Below, in pieces: positions 45,242 through 54,407 of a stretch of 64,000 nt of DNA. The DNA comes from Flavobacterium psychrophilum (lineage in GTDB: Bacteria > Bacteroidota > Bacteroidia > Flavobacteriales > Flavobacteriaceae). The position numbers and the translations under genes were made by a program. Below the pieces are notes generated by a model, which was given only the letters and a program-made list of their open reading frames with translations, had not been told where the DNA came from and ran no database searches. The stretch covers positions 62,001-126,000 of the forward strand of contig CAMAQD010000008.1 of the NCBI GenBank assembly GCA_945860385.1. Reading direction: 5' to 3'. Numbering within the stretch: the first letter of the stretch is position 1; each line of letters opens with the position of its first letter.

Positions 45242-46270
45242 GTGAAATTAATTCTGCGAACCTTCAACCTAAAATTAAAACATCCTTTTACCATTTCAAG
45301 AAAATCTCATACCATTCAGCCTTCATTAATTGTCGAATTACAAAGCGAAGGTCATTCTGGCTTTGGTGAAGCTACTTCAAATACTTATTATAATAATACG
45401 GTAAATTCGATGCAGCATAATTTGGAAAAAATAATTCCATTTATCGAAGGTAGTACTCCTGATAGCTATCGGAATGAAACTCCAGAAGAATTTTGGCAAA
45501 AAGCTTATCCATTTTTAAAAGATGATATGTTTGCGCTTTGCGCTTTGGATATGGCTTACAATGATTTGTATGCTCGAAAACAAGGAAAAAAACTTTACGA
45601 ATTGTGGGGTTATTCAACGAATAAAAATCCAATGACCGATTATACAATCGGAATTGACACCATCGAAAAAATGGTTTTAAAAATGAAAGAATTGCCTTGG
45701 CCAATCTATAAAATCAAATTGGGAACCAAAGAAGACATTGCCATTATCACCGAATTAAGAAAACACACCGATGCTATTTTTAGAATCGATGCAAATTGTG
45801 GTTGGACGATTTCTGAAGCATTAAACAATGCTATTCAACTGAAAAAACTTGGAGTTGAATTTTTGGAACAGCCGTTAAATGCTGATAATTGGGAAGGTCA
45901 TAAACAATTATTCGAAAATTCGGTTTTACCAATAATTGCTGACGAAAGTTGCATTATTGAAGAAGATGTGACCAAATGTTACAATCATTTTCACGGATTA
46001 AATATTAAATTAGGAAAATGTGGTGGACTGACTCCGGCCAGAAGAATGATTTCGCAAGCCAAAAAATTAGGAATGAAAACAATGGTGGGTTGTACGACGG
46101 AATCTACGGTTGGAATTTCGGCTATTGCTCATTTATTGCCTGAATTAGATTATGTAGATATGGATGGAGGATTATTATTGGCTGAAGACATTGCAACAGG
46201 AATCACAATTTATGACGGTGTAATCAAATATTCTGAATTAAATGGAACTGGAGTTACTTTGATATCCTGA
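45242..46270 (+). CDS. Dipeptide epimerase, enolase superfamily (L-Ala-D/L-Glu epimerase-like)
   Basis: 342 residues starting at GTG 45242; the first residues (KLILRTFNLKLKHPFTISR) match family N-termini, so GTG is preferred. The barrel has the KxK pair in YKIKLGTKED (near 158-160), metal ligands Asp in FRIDANCGW, Glu in FLEQPL and Asp in IADES, and the second base Lys in LNIKLGKCGG. It epimerises the C-terminal residue of dipeptides such as L-Ala-Glu in the cytosol, often for murein-peptide recycling. No signal peptide, unlike its neighbours. Confidence 0.92.
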   Translation: MKLILRTFNLKLKHPFTISRKSHTIQPSLIVELQSEGHSGFGEATSNTYYNNTVNSMQHNLEKIIPFIEGSTPDSYRNETPEEFWQKAYPFLKDDMFALCALDMAYNDLYARKQGKKLYELWGYSTNKNPMTDYTIGIDTIEKMVLKMKELPWPIYKIKLGTKEDIAIITELRKHTDAIFRIDANCGWTISEALNNAIQLKKLGVEFLEQPLNADNWEGHKQLFENSVLPIIADESCIIEEDVTKCYNHFHGLNIKLGKCGGLTPARRMISQAKKLGMKTMVGCTTESTVGISAIAHLLPELDYVDMDGGLLLAEDIATGITIYDGVIKYSELNGTGVTLIS

Positions 46271-46595
46271 CTTTTTTTTACAAAAATTATTGAAAAACAA
46301 AATTATAACTACCTCTTTCAAGTACACTATTACTGCGGGCAAACTCAATCGAATAGTCATCACTGCCAATCATATTGTTGAGGATTTAAACCATTTGATT
46401 ACTCAATTATCTTAAATTTATCATAAACCCATATTAACAAATTGCAAATTTTAGCGAATAATTATTTTTTACCCATAAAATTTTAGGGTATAAAATATTT
46501 ATTTAATAAAAATCACCTATAAAGTCATATTTTTTATGGGGGTTTGAAATGATTTTATACTTTTATCAAAATTTTTAACTAAAAAAAACCAAATT
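46271..46595. other. 325-bp intergenic region with a tiny minus-strand coding-like fragment
   Basis: On the minus strand, 46373 to 46287 reads a protein-like 28-residue tail (MIGSDDYSIEFARSNSVLE... ending FVFQ and a stop). It is too short for a gene on its own and a stop lies just upstream, so it may be a remnant. The remainder is AT-rich leader and promoter region for the ammonium transporter, with no clear TANNTTTG box and no recognised riboswitch. Confidence 0.35.
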
Positions 46596-47921
46596 ATGCG
46601 AAAGATTATTTTAAGTGTGATTCTAATCACAATTCTGGTATTAGCCGTTTTTTCAATTTATTTATTTCCTGAATCTACCGTATTAGGTGCTCACGTAGTG
46701 GAATTAAAATTAGATACGGGAGATACCGCTTGGATGCTAACAGCCACAGGGCTTGTATTGTTAATGACTCCTGGATTGGGATTCTTTTATGGTGGAATGG
46801 TAGGCAAAAAGAACGTAATTAGTACTGTTCTACAGAGTTTTATAGCTATGGTAATTGTAACTGTACTTTGGGTACTTGTTGCATTCGGATTGTGTTTCGG
46901 ACCATCAATTGGTGGATTAATTGGAGATCCAACTTCAAATATGTTTTTTAATGGAGTTAGTGCTAACACAGCTTGGGAATTAGCACCAACTATTCCTTTC
47001 CTTTTGTTTGCTTTATTTCAAGCAAAATTTGCTATCATAACACCAGCTTTAATCACGGGAGCTTTTGCAGAACGAGTTCGCTTCTGGGCTTATTTGTTAT
47101 TTATGGTCTTGTTTGTATTGTTTATTTATTCTCCTTTATGTCATATGACTTGGCATCCTGATGGATTATTCTTCGGATGGGGAGTATTGGATTTTGCTGG
47201 AGGAACTGTAGTGCATATGAGTGCTGGTTGGGCTGCGCTTGCTGGAGCAATGTTCTTAGGTAAAAGAAAATCTGAAAAATCAAATCCTGCACGTATTACT
47301 TATGTATTATTAGGAACAGGTTTACTATGGTTCGGTTGGTTTGGTTTCAATGCAGGTTCTGCTGTTGGATCTAACGGACTTGCCGCACAAGCTTTAGGAA
47401 CAACTACTGTTGCTGCTGGTGCTGCTGCTATGGCTTGGGTTTTCTTAGATAAAATTTTAGGGCACAAACTGTCTGCAATGGGAGCTTGTATCGGAGCGGT
47501 TGTAGGTTTAGTAGCTATTACTCCTGCTGCAGGTTTTGTAACAATTCCTTCTGCACTAGCCATTGGTATTATTGCTAGTATTGTTAGTAATCTTGTTGTG
47601 AGTAACTTCCCTAAAGGAAAAATCGATGACGCTTTAGATGTATTTGCTTGTCACGGTGTTGGTGGTATGGTTGGTATGCTTTTGACAGGTGTATTTGCTT
47701 CAAAATCAGTAAATGCTATCGTTGGTGATAATCAAGGTTTAATCTATGGCGATGCTACTTTATTTTTAATCCAATTAAAAGCATTGATTATCGTATCTAT
47801 ATTTGCTTTCTGTGGTTCGTATGCATTGTTCTTCATTGTAAATAAAATTACTCCTCTAAGAGTTTCTGAAGAGAAAGAAGAATTAGGATTGGACATTTCT
47901 CAACACGGAGAATACCTATAA
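46596..47921 (+). CDS. amt: Ammonium transporter Amt
   Basis: 441 residues. An N-terminal hydrophobic leader (about 4-27) is followed by the Amt core of eleven helices from DTAWMLTATGLVLLMTPGLGFFYGGMVGKKN. Conserved features: the twin-His pore (His of VVHMSAGWAAL near 206, and FACHGVGGMVGML near 352), AFAERVRFWAYLLF, and WFGWFGFNAGSA. It conducts ammonia/ammonium inward when nitrogen is scarce. No glnK (P-II) gene follows, which is the usual partner. It has a UUCG-loop terminator and forms a single-gene unit. Confidence 0.96.
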   Translation: MRKIILSVILITILVLAVFSIYLFPESTVLGAHVVELKLDTGDTAWMLTATGLVLLMTPGLGFFYGGMVGKKNVISTVLQSFIAMVIVTVLWVLVAFGLCFGPSIGGLIGDPTSNMFFNGVSANTAWELAPTIPFLLFALFQAKFAIITPALITGAFAERVRFWAYLLFMVLFVLFIYSPLCHMTWHPDGLFFGWGVLDFAGGTVVHMSAGWAALAGAMFLGKRKSEKSNPARITYVLLGTGLLWFGWFGFNAGSAVGSNGLAAQALGTTTVAAGAAAMAWVFLDKILGHKLSAMGACIGAVVGLVAITPAAGFVTIPSALAIGIIASIVSNLVVSNFPKGKIDDALDVFACHGVGGMVGMLLTGVFASKSVNAIVGDNQGLIYGDATLFLIQLKALIIVSIFAFCGSYALFFIVNKITPLRVSEEKEELGLDISQHGEYL

Positions 47922-47944
47922 AAAAACCATTTATTCAATTTTTG

Positions 47945-47981
47945 AAACACGCTAAAGATTCGTCTTTAGCGTGTTTTTTTT
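47945..47981 (+). terminator. Strong terminator of amt (UUCG tetraloop)
   Basis: Fourteen-base perfect arms 47945-47958 and 47963-47976 (AAACACGCTAAAGA / TCTTTAGCGTGTTT) with TTCG loop and a following T-run. Confidence 0.95.
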
Positions 47982-48122
47982 GATGTAAATGAAATATAAC
48001 AAAGATTTAGAATTACATCTTATACTCCACAAAAAAAGTAGACGTTGTTTATATTACTAAGGTTCTTAGTGATTAATTAACGACCTCTTATGATTGTTTA
48101 TTTACCCAATAAAGATTACAAC

Positions 48123-48159
48123 AAAAAAAGCTTCCTGCTATTGTAAGGCAGGAAGCTTT
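48123..48159 (-). terminator. Terminator of the pabB-tilS-dsbD operon
   Basis: Twelve-base perfect arms AAAGCTTCCTGC (48127-48138) and GCAGGAAGCTTT (48148-48159). The minus strand continues into seven T (A-run 48123-48129), 23 bp past the dsbD stop. Confidence 0.9.
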
Positions 48160-48181
48160 ATCATCAAAGATGAGTTTTAAA

Positions 48182-50188
48182 TTATTTCTGAAACTTAGCT
48201 ATTCCAGCTTTCAACCAACTTTCATATTCTTCAACACTGGTATAACTTATTGTTGGCGTGGTTTCGTTCAAACTATTTCCTGCTAAATCCGTCAAAACAT
48301 ATAAGGGCTGAGTATTGGTTTTGTATTTTGTAATCATAAAATCAGTCCATTTATCGCCTATGGTTTCAATTTCTGAACCTGTAGTTTTCGAAATAAATTG
48401 TTCGCTTTGTGGTAATTCTCGTTTGTCATCAACGTATAATGAAATCAAAACCAAATCATTTTTCAAAATGGATAAAACACGTTCATCAGACCAAACATTA
48501 TTTTCCATTTTTCTACAATTTACGCAAGCAAAGCCTGTAAAATCGAGCATTATGGGTTTGTTTACTGTTTTGGCATAAGCCAAACCTTTAGCATAATCAT
48601 CAAAAACCACTATTTGATGTGGTCCTAATTTAGCACCCTTTGGCAAAATTGCTGTTGGAGCATTAGTCCCTGAACCACTAAAACCGAGTGGACTTTCGCT
48701 GTATTCCATCGGAGGAGGAAATGCATTTATCAATTTAAGTGGCGCGCCCCAAAGTCCCGGTATCATATAAATGGTAAAAGTTAAAACTACCAACCCAAAT
48801 GATAATCTTCCCACTGAAATATGGGTCATTGGACTGTCATGTGGCAAACTGATTTTTCCAAACAAATAAAAGGCTAAGGTTCCAAAAACAGCTATCCAAA
48901 TGGCCAGAAAAACTTCTCTTTCTAACAAATGCAGTTGTAAAACCAAATCGGCATTAGACAAAAATTTGAATGCCAAAGCCAATTCCAAAAATCCTAAAAC
49001 TACTTTTACCGTATTGAGCCATCCACCTGATTTTGGTAAAGAATGCAACCAGCCCGGAAACATGGCAAAAAGCATAAATGGCAAGGCCAGAGCCAATGAA
49101 AAACCAAACATTCCCACGATTGGAGCAATTCCGCCTTTGGAAGCAGCTTCAACTAATAAAGTTCCAACAATTGGCCCTGTGCAAGAAAAAGAAACTATAG
49201 CTAATGCTAAAGCCATAAATAAAATCCCAATAATTCCTCCTCTATCAGCTTGACTATCCACTTTATTTGCCCAAGAATTGGGTAACATAATCTCAAAAGC
49301 TCCTAAAAATGAAACTGCAAAAATGATCAATAAAAGAAAGAAAATTATATTAAACCACACATTGGTGGATAAGGCATTCAATGCATCAGCACCAAAAATC
49401 CAAGTTACTAATAGTCCTAAAATGACGTAAATTAATATAATTGCAATTCCATAAATAATGGCATTTTCAATCCCTTTTGCTCTTGTCTTACTTTGTTTTG
49501 TAAAAAAGCTTACCGTCATTGGAATCATAGGAAAAACACAAGGAGTCAGCAAAGCTGCAAATCCTGATAAAAATGCAATGATGAAAATAGCCAACAACCC
49601 TTTTTGATTTTCCCGTTTTGAAGATTTTTTTATTTCTTTTGGTTCCGAAACAACTGTTTTTTCTACTTCTTTTGGTATTGACTTGATTGCTAAATTTTTA
49701 GTAGAGTCAGTGTGAATTGGTAAAACCTCGGTTTTTGAAACTGATGGAATAACAAAACTGAATTTCTTCTCTAAATTGATGCAAGATTCTTTGCAAACTT
49801 GGTAATTCAATTCTACTTCAATCGTTTTACTTTTAGGATTTGTCACAGCAATCTCTTGCTGAATTAAGGCTGTTTTTACAAAAAACGTTTCATTAACTTC
49901 AAAAACATCGTTGTACGCAGTGGTAGTTTTTCCTTCTTTGGCTTTGCCAACCAAGTTGAAATTTCCTTTTTGGTTTTTGAAAATCACTTCCATTTGCAAT
50001 GGCCCACCATCTGGAGTAAACTGGGAATACATGTGCCATTCGTTTTCAATAACACCGTTAAAGCTAAGAATATAGTTGGTCTCTGATTTCTTTTCGATTT
50101 TGGTTGTCCATTTTACAGGATCAAGTATTTGCGAATTTCCATTGGCAAAAGCCAAAAATGCAAAAAGGCCAAAAATGATTTTTCTCAT
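48182..50188 (-). CDS. dsbD: Thiol:disulfide interchange protein DsbD
   Basis: 668 residues. Signal peptide (1-19), N-terminal DsbD-alpha domain with Cys132/Cys136 (VCKESC), an eight-helix membrane domain (about 198-480) with Cys217 (TPCVFP) and Cys336 (SCTGP), and a C-terminal thioredoxin domain with Cys555-Val-Asn-Cys558. All three redox pairs are kept. It passes electrons from cytosolic thioredoxin to the periplasm for cytochrome c maturation and disulfide repair. Its first base overlaps the last base of the tilS stop. Confidence 0.94.
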   Translation of the reverse strand: MRKIIFGLFAFLAFANGNSQILDPVKWTTKIEKKSETNYILSFNGVIENEWHMYSQFTPDGGPLQMEVIFKNQKGNFNLVGKAKEGKTTTAYNDVFEVNETFFVKTALIQQEIAVTNPKSKTIEVELNYQVCKESCINLEKKFSFVIPSVSKTEVLPIHTDSTKNLAIKSIPKEVEKTVVSEPKEIKKSSKRENQKGLLAIFIIAFLSGFAALLTPCVFPMIPMTVSFFTKQSKTRAKGIENAIIYGIAIILIYVILGLLVTWIFGADALNALSTNVWFNIIFFLLLIIFAVSFLGAFEIMLPNSWANKVDSQADRGGIIGILFMALALAIVSFSCTGPIVGTLLVEAASKGGIAPIVGMFGFSLALALPFMLFAMFPGWLHSLPKSGGWLNTVKVVLGFLELALAFKFLSNADLVLQLHLLEREVFLAIWIAVFGTLAFYLFGKISLPHDSPMTHISVGRLSFGLVVLTFTIYMIPGLWGAPLKLINAFPPPMEYSESPLGFSGSGTNAPTAILPKGAKLGPHQIVVFDDYAKGLAYAKTVNKPIMLDFTGFACVNCRKMENNVWSDERVLSILKNDLVLISLYVDDKRELPQSEQFISKTTGSEIETIGDKWTDFMITKYKTNTQPLYVLTDLAGNSLNETTPTISYTSVEEYESWLKAGIAKFQK

Positions 50189-51498
50189 TATTTCAATTGT
50201 ATTTTAAGTATATTTTTTGTTGTGCTTTTAACTTTAAATCGCTCATCCTGACGAATTCCTACAATCCAAACTATCTCATTATCAGAACACAATAGCCAAG
50301 CTTTTTCTTTTTCTATCAAAGATAGTTTTTCGTCTTTAAAAAATTTGCTGACTTTTTTTGATTTGCCCTCCATTCCTAAAGGTTGAAAAGTATCGCCCTC
50401 TTTCCAGCGGCGCAATACTAATGGATACCACAACTTGTCTTCGTCAACAAATATACATGTAATCGAAACTAAATTTATGTCGGCTACTTTGCAAAACCTT
50501 AGATTTAAGGGAACATTAACTTCTTTTTGATTTTTATTTATGAAATATTCTTCATTTTCATCCTCCGAATTTAATGGACTCAAAATCAAAAAATCTCTGT
50601 TCTTCAACAATCGAAATTCATTCGAAAACACCTGTTTCCCCGACTGACCAGCAACCAAATCGTAAATATCTTCCCAAGCCGAAAATCCAAATCCGTTGAA
50701 CCAATGATACAAATATGACTTAAAATTGGGCAGTTTTTTTAATTGGTTCAAATCAAAATGAATTTCGGTTCCTTTTTCCTTGGCCACTTGTTGGTACACC
50801 AAAAAAGAAGCATCTTCTACCATTGCTTTGGATTCTTGCAAATAGGTTTGTGTTTTTTGAAAAGAAGCTAAAAATTCGGGATTCAATTTTTTGAATATTG
50901 GAACCAAATTATGCCTGATTTTATTCCGCAAATATTTATCCGACGCATTACTGCTGTCTTCCTTCCATTCTATTGCATTATCCTTAGCATATTGCTCTAT
51001 TTCTGATCTAGAAAAAATCAAAAGTGGCCGTATTACTTTTCCGTTTTGCGATGGAATTCCAGTCAGACCGTCGATTCCGGTTCCCCGCACAAGATGAATC
51101 AAAAAGGTTTCTAAATTGTCGTCTGCGTGATGAGCCGTTAGGATATAATCGTAGTTTTCAGTTTCTAAAAGTTCATAAAACCAGTTGTACCGCAACTCGC
51201 GAGCGGCCACTTGAGTAGAAAGTTTATAATCATTGGCAAAAGCTTCGGTATCAAATTGAGTTAAAAATAAAGGAATTTTATTAGTTTCGGCATAATCTTG
51301 AATAAATCGTTGGTCGTCAAAACTTTCCAAACCACGAAGCTGAAAATTGCAATGAGCAATTGCAATTTCAAAGGGTAATTTATGAAATAAATCAAGCATT
51401 ACCATACTATCTAAGCCGCCACTAGTGGCTAAAAGAAGATTTTTTCCAATTAAAAAAGGAAAATTTTGTGCGATATGATTTTCGAATTTCTGTTGCAT
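50188..51498 (-). CDS. tilS: tRNA(Ile)-lysidine synthase
   Basis: 436 residues from ATG 51498 (MQQKFENHIAQNFPFL), preferred from family N-termini; an upstream in-frame ATG at 51519 would add seven residues. It makes lysidine at the wobble base of tRNA-Ile(CAU). The PP-loop is LLATSGGLDSMVML; further conserved parts are HCNFQLRGLES, TAHHADDNLETFLIHLVRGTGIDGLTGIP, RPLL, and NKIRHNLVPIFKKLNP. The C-terminal substrate-binding domain has RRWKEGDTFQPLGM and SKKVSKFFKDEKLS. It is downstream of pabB (6-27 bp gap) and overlaps dsbD. Confidence 0.95.
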   Translation of the reverse strand: MQQKFENHIAQNFPFLIGKNLLLATSGGLDSMVMLDLFHKLPFEIAIAHCNFQLRGLESFDDQRFIQDYAETNKIPLFLTQFDTEAFANDYKLSTQVAARELRYNWFYELLETENYDYILTAHHADDNLETFLIHLVRGTGIDGLTGIPSQNGKVIRPLLIFSRSEIEQYAKDNAIEWKEDSSNASDKYLRNKIRHNLVPIFKKLNPEFLASFQKTQTYLQESKAMVEDASFLVYQQVAKEKGTEIHFDLNQLKKLPNFKSYLYHWFNGFGFSAWEDIYDLVAGQSGKQVFSNEFRLLKNRDFLILSPLNSEDENEEYFINKNQKEVNVPLNLRFCKVADINLVSITCIFVDEDKLWYPLVLRRWKEGDTFQPLGMEGKSKKVSKFFKDEKLSLIEKEKAWLLCSDNEIVWIVGIRQDERFKVKSTTKNILKIQLK

Positions 51499-51525
51499 CT
51501 TCAAATTTAGTAAATTCATTTGAAT

Positions 51526-52827
51526 TTAACTCAATACTTCTCGCATCGCTTTGGCTTTGAGCAAACATTCTTCATATTCATTATCCGGAATGGAAAGTGA
51601 AGTTATAGCGCTTCCTACCGAAAATGAAGCGTATTTTTTTTCCTGATTGTACAAAATACTTCGGATAACGACATTAAAATCGAAGTCGCCGTTTGGAGTA
51701 AAATAACCAACAGCTCCACTGTACAATCCTCTTTTGGTTTCTTCCAATTCTTCGATGATTTTGAGTACTGAAACTTTTGGAGTTCCTGTCATACTTCCCA
51801 TAGGAAAAGTAGTTTTAATTGCTTCAACAGCAGCATATTGTCTGTCTAATTTTGAAGTAATAGTCGAAATCATTTGATGCACTTGTTCGAAAGAATAAAT
51901 GACACATAATTCTTCGACTTTTACAGAGCCTTTTTGGGCTGTTCGAGACAAATCGTTTCGAACCAAATCGGTGACCATAATATTTTCGGCGCGCTCTTTT
52001 GGGTCTGAAGCCAATAAATTTTTAGACTTTTCATCTTCTATGGGATCCTTAAAACGCTTCGCTGTTCCTTTGATAGGTTGAGAAATAAGCAATTCTCCCT
52101 CTTTCTTTAAATAGCGTTCAGGAGAAGCTGAAAGCAAATATTGTTTATTATTTTTGAAATACACCGCGAATGGTGATTTTGAAATTTCATTGAGTTTCAG
52201 GAACTTTTCCAATGGATTAATCATTGTATTTTCAGCAAAAAATTCCATACAGAAATTGGCCTCATAAATATCTCCACGATGAATATGTTCCAGGATTTTT
52301 GAAACTTTTTCGAGATAATTTTCTTTTGAAATACGTTGCTTTATATCAATTTCTGAAATCTGAATTTCTGCAACCTGCAACCTGCAACCTGCAATCTGCA
52401 ATCTTATTTCCTCAAAATCTGCCTCAACTTCATCATCACACAGATTGAGGTATTGAATTTCGAGTTGGTTTCCTTTTAAAAGAAATATTTTTTTAGGTTG
52501 AAAGAAAAACAATTCCGGAAAATCTAAACCATCAAAATTATTGGAATTTACTACCTCAATATCGTTTTTTAAATCATACGCCAAATAGCCAAAAAGCCAG
52601 TCTTTGGTAATTTGTTGGTATTGTTTCAAATCTTCAAAAGCGTTATGATAATCCGTTTTTATTGACGTAAAAGCATCCACAGCAAGAATACAATCATAAC
52701 TGGAATACTGTTGCGGATAATTGTTGCTGTCCAAATACACCACTTCCCGAAATTGCTGAGCCCAAGTCAATACTAGTTGCTTGAATTGGATTGGATTTTC
52801 TATATGTTTTGTAATTGAAGTTCTCAA
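51526..52827 (-). CDS. pabB: Aminodeoxychorismate synthase component I (PabB)
   Basis: 433 residues. Chorismate-binding domain about 170-430 with SPFAVYFKN, the PabB-type PIKGTAKR (Lys; TrpE-type enzymes read PIAGT), DLVRNDLSRTA, and GSMTGTPKVSVLKIIEELE. It makes 4-amino-4-deoxychorismate with a PabA glutaminase, for folate. The N-terminal part (about 1-140) is divergent. Residues about 142-156 (LQIAGCRLQVAE...) are encoded by a five-unit heptamer repeat, an unusual insertion between the two parts. First gene of pabB-tilS-dsbD. Confidence 0.92.
   Translation of the reverse strand: MRTSITKHIENPIQFKQLVLTWAQQFREVVYLDSNNYPQQYSSYDCILAVDAFTSIKTDYHNAFEDLKQYQQITKDWLFGYLAYDLKNDIEVVNSNNFDGLDFPELFFFQPKKIFLLKGNQLEIQYLNLCDDEVEADFEEIRLQIAGCRLQVAEIQISEIDIKQRISKENYLEKVSKILEHIHRGDIYEANFCMEFFAENTMINPLEKFLKLNEISKSPFAVYFKNNKQYLLSASPERYLKKEGELLISQPIKGTAKRFKDPIEDEKSKNLLASDPKERAENIMVTDLVRNDLSRTAQKGSVKVEELCVIYSFEQVHQMISTITSKLDRQYAAVEAIKTTFPMGSMTGTPKVSVLKIIEELEETKRGLYSGAVGYFTPNGDFDFNVVIRSILYNQEKKYASFSVGSAITSLSIPDNEYEECLLKAKAMREVLS
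52368..52402 (-). repeat. Heptamer tandem repeat inside pabB (5 units)
   Basis: Five exact-length 7-mers (on the coding strand ATTGCAG twice, GTTGCAG three times), with weaker units (ATTTCAG-like) continuing to about 52353. Same consensus and same orientation relative to transcription as the array at 1647-1793. It is read in frame as a 7-residue periodic peptide, LQIAGCR then LQVAEIQ. Confidence 0.92.
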
Positions 52828-52923
52828 TGACTCAGAATGGTTTTAAAATTTCAAAATTACGACAAATTTTAATTAAATTTTTAGTTACATTTATCGCGCT
52901 ATTAACCACAAATACAAACAAAT

Positions 52924-53298
52924 ATGAAAATTGCAACCTTAATTGTCCGAATTTTAATTGGCGTTTTACTCCTTTTTGCTTCCATAAGTTATTTTTTTCA
53001 ATTGTTTCCGGAGCCTCCTTTAGCAGGCAATATGAAAATTTTCAATGATGGAATAAAAGCTTCCATTTATCTAATGCCAATGGTTAAAATTGTGGAACTT
53101 TTGTGTGGATTATCTTTTATTATTGGTAAATTCAATCGCATTACCTTTATAATATTGATGCCTATTTCAATCAATATTCTTTTTACCCATATTTTTCTTG
53201 CTCCAGAAGGGATTGCGGTTGCGACCTTTTTATTTTTAGGAAATGTATTTCTACTATTTACCAAATGGGAAAGTTATAAAGGATTGTTTGTAGCGTAA
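52924..53298 (+). CDS. DoxX-like small membrane protein
   Basis: 124 residues, four predicted helices. Family-like opening LIVRILIGVLLLFASISYFF, then LMPMVKIVELLCGLSFIIGKFNRI and FTHIFLAPEGIAVATFLFLGNVFLLF. DoxX-like proteins are inner-membrane components of redox-related systems with poorly known roles. Single gene, divergent from pabB. Confidence 0.75.
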   Translation: MKIATLIVRILIGVLLLFASISYFFQLFPEPPLAGNMKIFNDGIKASIYLMPMVKIVELLCGLSFIIGKFNRITFIILMPISINILFTHIFLAPEGIAVATFLFLGNVFLLFTKWESYKGLFVA

Positions 53299-53456
53299 AT
53301 CATTTAAACTTGTACTAAAATTACATTCAATCCTTTTTTTTAACCCAATAAATAAGTATAAAACTTTTCCTTTAAATTCAATATTATTATTAAGAATAAA
53401 ACTATATTTACCATTAAATCCCATTTATCTAAGTAATAATCTATAATTGAATTTTT

Positions 53457-54347
53457 ATGATTAAATCTCCAAAAACAGTACTGGCTTTACTTGTAATAAT
53501 TTTAGCTTTTTCCTGTAAAAAAGCAGAATCGGGTAACGAGACTGCTTACGAATCGAATGATATTGCTGTTGATACTTCAATGGTTTCCTCATCGGCAGCA
53601 GTTGAACCCAAAAATAGCGATCGCAAATTTGTCAGGACAGCCGACATTAAATTTAAAGTCAAAAATGTAGCCAATTCAACGTATGCCATTGAAAACACGA
53701 CCAACAAGTTTGGTGGTTTTGTAACTTATACCAATTTACAAAGCACTATTATTGATAAATCAGAAACCAAAATAAGTCAAGACAGTACACTCGAAATCAC
53801 AAATTATAGGGTCGAGAATAATATAACAATCCGAGTTCCTAATAGTCGGTTGGATACTGTCATAAAAACTATTGCCAAACAAATTGATTTTCTGGAATAT
53901 CGTATTATTAAAGCGGATGATGTTTCCTTGCAAATGCTGTCTAACCAATTGACACAAAATAGAACTGAAAATCAAGAAAAACGATTAGAAAAAGCAATCG
54001 ATACGAAGGGCAAAAAATTGAATGAAGTTCTTGCAGCAGAAGATAATTTAAATACTAAAAAAGAGCAAAAAGACAACAGTAAAATTGAAAATCTTTCCTT
54101 ACAAGATCAAGTAAATTTCAGCACATTGACTTTACAAATTTACCAAAGAGAAACCATAAAGGAAGAAATGATTGCTAATGCAAAAACGTACAGGCAAGAT
54201 TTCGGCTCCAAAATTCTTGATGGTCTAATTTCAGGATGGTATGTAATCGAAGGGATTATTGCTGTTGTAGCTCAACTTTGGTCTGTTATTTTAATTGGAA
54301 TTGGAGGGTATTTCATATTTAAAAAATATTTTCATAAAGGAAACTAA
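53457..54347 (+). CDS. DUF4349 lipoprotein
   Basis: 296 residues. Lipoprotein signal ending at Cys21 (LVIILAFSC), acidic/serine spacer, then the DUF4349 domain (about 58-285): FVRTADIKFKVKNVANSTYAIENTTNKFGGFV, ENNITIRVPNSRLDTVIKTIAKQIDFLEYRIIKADDV, a coiled-coil stretch (about 165-215, rich in Lys/Glu/Asn), NFSTLTLQIYQRE, and one C-terminal transmembrane helix (about 265-287). Proteins of this family are often found in the cell envelope; function unknown. Confidence 0.85.
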   Translation: MIKSPKTVLALLVIILAFSCKKAESGNETAYESNDIAVDTSMVSSSAAVEPKNSDRKFVRTADIKFKVKNVANSTYAIENTTNKFGGFVTYTNLQSTIIDKSETKISQDSTLEITNYRVENNITIRVPNSRLDTVIKTIAKQIDFLEYRIIKADDVSLQMLSNQLTQNRTENQEKRLEKAIDTKGKKLNEVLAAEDNLNTKKEQKDNSKIENLSLQDQVNFSTLTLQIYQRETIKEEMIANAKTYRQDFGSKILDGLISGWYVIEGIIAVVAQLWSVILIGIGGYFIFKKYFHKGN

Positions 54348-54352
54348 AATCA

Positions 54353-54384
54353 AAACCCCATTCAACCTAAAGTGAATGGGGTTT
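54353..54384. terminator. Terminator between convergent DUF4349 and lpdA genes
   Basis: Twelve-base perfect arms AAACCCCATTCA (54353-54364) and TGAATGGGGTTT (54373-54384), followed on the plus strand by TTTATTTTT-like sequence. It lies 6 bp after the DUF4349 stop and serves the plus side best; on the minus side it is 24 bp past the lpdA stop. Confidence 0.87.
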
Positions 54385-54407
54385 ATTTTTAAAAAATATT
54401 TTTATTA

